Position numbers and translations under genes: made by a program | Shown: one piece after another, positions 5,407-7,421 of the stretch | Numbering within the stretch: the first letter of the stretch is position 1 | How the letters are laid out: the number at the start of each line of letters is the position of its first letter | NCBI GenBank assembly: GCA_009778275.1 | Contig: WRKC01000059.1 | Location: forward strand, 1 to 7,421 | Origin: Methanomassiliicoccaceae archaeon | Lineage (GTDB): Archaea; Thermoplasmatota; Thermoplasmata; Methanomassiliicoccales; Methanomethylophilaceae | DNA length: 7,421 nucleotides | Direction of reading: 5' to 3' | The notes under the pieces: model-generated | What the model was told of the DNA's origin: nothing | Seen by the model: only the letters and a program-made list of their open reading frames with translations | Databases searched by the model: none

Positions 5407-6075
5407 GTTCGGCATGAAAGGCAACAGCGCCAGCGCAAGTTCGGAAAGCGTCATTGATTGGATTATTATCCTTCCGGGCCCCGTGAGGGTGGTGACGAAC
5501 AGCCCCTCTCCTCCGAACAGCGCCGTTTTGATCCCGCCGACCGATGTGATGTCATATTTCACGGTGTCCTGCCATGCGACCGCCTTTGCCGTGGCGACCT
5601 TGTATTGCTCTCCGGGCTTAAGGTCCACGAAGTTGAAGTCCCCGCAGGCGGCGATGAATGCCGTTCCGGTCCCGCTCAGTTCCTGAAGGACGAGCCCCTC
5701 TCCTCCGAAAAGTATACTTCCCAATTTTTTCTGGAATGCCATTTTGAGTTCCACGGTCACCTGCGAGCCGAGATATCCCGTCTTCTGGACCAACCATTTG
5801 CCTTTACTGATGTCCAGATCTACTATCTTTCCGGGAACGGAGCCTCCCAGCCCTACGATCCCCGTACCGCCTTTGGACATATACTCCACAAGGAAAAGGG
5901 ATGCGCCGGATATCGATCTCCCCAGCCCCTTCATGAGCCCTCCCTGCATCTTTGCTTCCATCACCATGTTGCCGGTCATGTATGCCATGGCGCCCGCGAC
6001 CGACTGGAATGTCTCATTCGCCTCCAGCTGGACATTCACAAACTGGAGATTGTCCCCCGTGATTGTGTATCTCAT
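5401..6075 (-). CDS. AIM24 / TIGR00266-family beta-rich protein
   Basis: A 224-residue protein resembling the TIGR00266/AIM24 family: Gly-rich, beta-strand-rich proteins of about 220-250 residues found in bacteria, archaea and yeast mitochondria. Their biochemical role is unsettled. Visible features are an N-terminal strand region (YTITGDNLQFV), a Met-rich GAMAYMTGNM segment (28-37), GGLMKGLGRSISG (45-57), FLVEYMSKGG (61-70), and two copies of FGGEGL (123-128 and 187-192). The copies are 64 residues apart, within repeats of the pattern LFGGEGL, then an LxGxG turn, then a strand. This fits an internally repeated beta fold. No signal peptide or membrane segment is visible. The ATG lies about 26.5 bp from a TATA-like box shared with the divergent bud32, so the transcript is probably leaderless. 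The next gene encodes a small membrane protein, with translation likely coupled. Confidence 0.88.
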   Translation of the reverse strand: MRYTITGDNLQFVNVQLEANETFQSVAGAMAYMTGNMVMEAKMQGGLMKGLGRSISGASLFLVEYMSKGGTGIVGLGGSVPGKIVDLDISKGKWLVQKTGYLGSQVTVELKMAFQKKLGSILFGGEGLVLQELSGTGTAFIAACGDFNFVDLKPGEQYKVATAKAVAWQDTVKYDITSVGGIKTALFGGEGLFVTTLTGPGRIIIQSMTLSELALALLPFMPNR

Positions 6076-6096
6076 GCTTTATTAACTGTCTACGGC

Positions 6097-6110
6097 TATT
6101 TATTTACATA
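6097..6110. promoter_or_regulatory. Shared A/T block, divergent TATA boxes for the AIM24-like gene (-) and bud32 (+)
   Basis: A single A/T-rich block (TATTTATTTACATA) sits in the 54-bp gap between two divergent ATGs. On the minus strand TAAATAAATA (6106-6097) is centred 26.5 bp from ATG 6075. On the plus strand TATTTACA (6101-6108) is centred about 25.5 bp from ATG 6130. Both genes therefore look leaderless and use overlapping TBP sites. Positions of the actual starts are inferred from spacing only. Confidence 0.6.
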
Positions 6111-6129
6111 AGGTCGCAGATTGACTTTC

Positions 6130-6753
6130 ATGGCCGACCGGATACAAATAGCCAAAGGGGCCGAGGCGGAGATCTTTGCCTCATATTTCCTTGGGAGGGA
6201 TGTGATCATCAAAATAAGGTCCCAAAAAAGATACAGGGCGGCCGAACTCGACGATAACCTTCGCTCTTCCAGGACCAGGAACGAGGCGAGGCTCATGAAA
6301 GAGGCCAGAATGGCCGGCGTGAGAACCCCTGTCATATACGATATCGACCTGAAGGAGTGTTCCATCATAATGGAAAAGGTCAAAGGCATTGGTGTCAAGG
6401 AAAAGCTGGACCAGGACCCCGGTTCCGCAGCGGAGGTCTGCGGGATGATAGGGAGGACGGTCGCGGAACTTCACAACTCCGGAATATGCCACGGCGACCT
6501 CACGACCTCAAACATGATATTGACAGAGGACGGCAGGATATGCCTGATCGACCTCTCCATGGGGAGGACGGCGGCCGAGCTTGAGGACATGGGCGTGGAC
6601 ATTCGTCTTTTGGAAAGAGCGTTCACTTCCGCCCATCCCGACCTGACGGCGGCTTTCGAGGAGCTCATGGCATCGTATCTAGCGGTCAAAAAAGAGCCGA
6701 AACGGCTGCTCCGAAAGATAGAGGAGATAAAGAACAGGGGCAGATACACATGA
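6130..6753 (+). CDS. bud32: Kae1-associated serine/threonine protein kinase Bud32 (KEOPS subunit)
   Basis: A 207-residue atypical small kinase/ATPase of the piD261/Bud32 family. In the KEOPS complex it drives t6A37 formation on tRNAs together with Kae1. Motifs are KGAEA (9-13, nucleotide loop), IKIR (27-30, with Lys28 as likely ATP lysine), KRYRAAELD (33-41), LRSSRTRNEARL (44-55), GVRTPVIYD (63-71), HGDLTTSN (121-128, catalytic Asp123) and LIDLS (139-143, metal Asp141). Family members usually show IDFG at the last site; here it is DLS. The C-terminus ends in the basic RGRYT-type tail expected for Bud32. It is unfused, unlike the Kae1-Bud32 fusion of Methanocaldococcus jannaschii. ATG 6130 is preferred over TTG 6121 because a TATA box lies at leaderless distance. 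It overlaps the next gene by 4 nt. Confidence 0.95.
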   Translation: MADRIQIAKGAEAEIFASYFLGRDVIIKIRSQKRYRAAELDDNLRSSRTRNEARLMKEARMAGVRTPVIYDIDLKECSIIMEKVKGIGVKEKLDQDPGSAAEVCGMIGRTVAELHNSGICHGDLTTSNMILTEDGRICLIDLSMGRTAAELEDMGVDIRLLERAFTSAHPDLTAAFEELMASYLAVKKEPKRLLRKIEEIKNRGRYT

Positions 6754-7301
6754 GGATCAACATAATAACCTCCAATCCCGGGAAGGTAAAGGAATATCAG
6801 CTCTATTTCAATGAGCATGGGATTGAGACCGTTCACCTGAGGATGCCTTACGATGAGATACAGTCGTCGGACCTCGAAGAGGTCGTCAGGAAAGGAATGG
6901 ATGAACTGAGATCAAAGGGCGTGTCCGATTTTATCATCGATGACACCGGCCTCTTCATCGATCACCTCAAGGGGTTCCCCGGCGTCTGGTCGGCATATGT
7001 CCAAAAAACCATCGGCAACGAGGGGATACTGAAGCTCATGGGGGGCGTCGGATCAAGAAGTGCCAAATTCAAATGCTGCATCGGGTGCAACCTGAACGGG
7101 AGGGACATCATCGTTACCGGCATCTGCGACGGCGTGATACTCGAGGAAGAAAGAGGCACAGAGGGTTTCGGTTACGATCCGATCTTCAGCCACGACGGGC
7201 AGAGGTCCTTTGGGGAGATCCCGATGGATGAGAAGAACGCCGTCTCTCACAGAGGCAATGCCGCAAGGTTGCTTCTTTCGGCAATGAAGAGTACGCTCTG
7301 A
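6750..7301 (+). CDS. rdgB: XTP/dITP diphosphatase (RdgB/HAM1/ITPase family)
   Basis: A 183-residue nucleoside triphosphate pyrophosphatase that converts dITP, ITP and XTP to the monophosphates, keeping deaminated purines out of DNA and RNA. Characteristic elements are TSNPGKVKE (7-15, substrate phosphate and base pocket), DDTGLFI (64-70, with Asp65 equivalent to the catalytic Asp of the family), FPGVWSA (76-82), GFGYDPIF (about 138-145) and SHRGNA near the C-terminus (purine contacts). Length is typical of archaeal members. The ATG overlaps the bud32 TGA (ATGA), and an AGGGG site at 6736-6740 lies 9 nt upstream, so translation is coupled. Its pairing with a KEOPS kinase gene is a housekeeping arrangement whose functional meaning is unclear. 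Confidence 0.96.
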   Translation: MRINIITSNPGKVKEYQLYFNEHGIETVHLRMPYDEIQSSDLEEVVRKGMDELRSKGVSDFIIDDTGLFIDHLKGFPGVWSAYVQKTIGNEGILKLMGGVGSRSAKFKCCIGCNLNGRDIIVTGICDGVILEEERGTEGFGYDPIFSHDGQRSFGEIPMDEKNAVSHRGNAARLLLSAMKSTL

Positions 7302-7316
7302 CACTCATGGCAAACC

Positions 7317-7324
7317 TTAATATC
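7317..7324 (+). promoter_or_regulatory. TATA box of tRNA-Pro
   Basis: TTAATATC is centred about 26.5 bp before the tRNA 5' end at 7347, the same spacing as the 5S promoter in this window. Confidence 0.65.
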
Positions 7325-7346
7325 TTCGTCATCATCAGCGGTCTGA

Positions 7347-7419
7347 GGGCCTATGGGCTAGCCTGGTATACTTGTGGCTTTGGGAGCCATTGACTCCGGT
7401 TCAAATCCGGATAGGCCCA
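7347..7419 (+). tRNA. tRNA-Pro (anticodon TGG)
   Basis: A 73-nt cloverleaf can be drawn. The acceptor stem is 7347-7353 with 7412-7418 (7 perfect pairs) and the discriminator is A7419. The anticodon stem is 7374-7378 with 7386-7390 (one G-U), around a 7-nt loop whose anticodon 7381-7383 is TGG (Pro). The T stem 7395-7399 with 7407-7411 is perfect and holds a TTCAAAT loop. The variable loop is only 4 nt (7391-7394). The D arm (7356-7372) contains the invariant GG at 7365-7366, but its stem is poor: G7356-T7372 wobble, G7357-C7371, then C7358 facing A7370. CCA is not encoded, as the next bases are CT at the window edge. No intron is present. Confidence 0.92.
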
Positions 7420-7421
7420 CT

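Noticed and set aside
5458..6111. 217-codon plus-strand frame opposite the AIM24-like gene
   Set aside because: It is antisense to a recognised family member and runs through the divergent promoter without a start signal.

Overview
The window looks like a chromosomal housekeeping segment from a euryarchaeon. The gene set is archaeal: NAC, RadB, isopentenyl phosphate kinase, type 2 IPP isomerase and a stand-alone Bud32 kinase. Starts fall into two classes: TATA-like boxes about 26 bp before the first gene of a transcript, and purine-rich Shine-Dalgarno sites inside operons. An isolated 5S rRNA gene, HypC (hydrogenase maturation) and a complete lack of TAG stops (9 TGA, 2 TAA in 11 genes) point to the Thermoplasmata, and best to a Methanomassiliicoccales-like methanogen. 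That placement is an inference, not a proof.

Layout. (1) Positions 1-1234, + strand: the 3' part of an AlaX-type alanyl-tRNA editing protein, then NAC, then HypC, tightly packed. (2) Positions 1235-1568: a 334-bp gap holding two small inverted repeats, a 5S rRNA gene with its own TATA box, a T-run, an unexplained strong hairpin at 1482-1521, and the TATA box of the next operon. (3) Positions 1569-4380, + strand: a three-gene isoprenoid operon (ipk, idi-2, polyprenyl synthase) with overlapping or coupled starts. (4) Positions 4381-6075, - strand: an AIM24/TIGR00266-family protein, a small two-helix membrane protein coupled to it, and radB with its own leaderless GTG start. RadB ends exactly where the polyprenyl synthase ends. 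(5) Positions 6076-6129: a short divergent promoter region whose single A/T block lies midway between two leaderless ATGs. (6) Positions 6130-7301, + strand: bud32 and an XTP/dITP pyrophosphatase, with an ATGA overlap. (7) Positions 7347-7419: a tRNA-Pro(TGG) with its own TATA box.

Functional logic. The isoprenoid operon runs from isopentenyl phosphate to IPP, then DMAPP, then a C20-type prenyl diphosphate: the last steps of the archaeal mevalonate route to membrane lipids. AlaX, NAC, 5S rRNA, Bud32 (KEOPS, tRNA t6A) and tRNA-Pro all belong to translation and tRNA quality. RadB and the nucleotide pyrophosphatase serve genome maintenance. The least understood part is the AIM24-like protein with its coupled membrane partner. 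I see no CRISPR array, insertion sequence, phage gene or obvious defence system. The most unexplained features are the hairpin after the 5S gene, the symmetric divergent promoter, and the AIM24/membrane protein pair.
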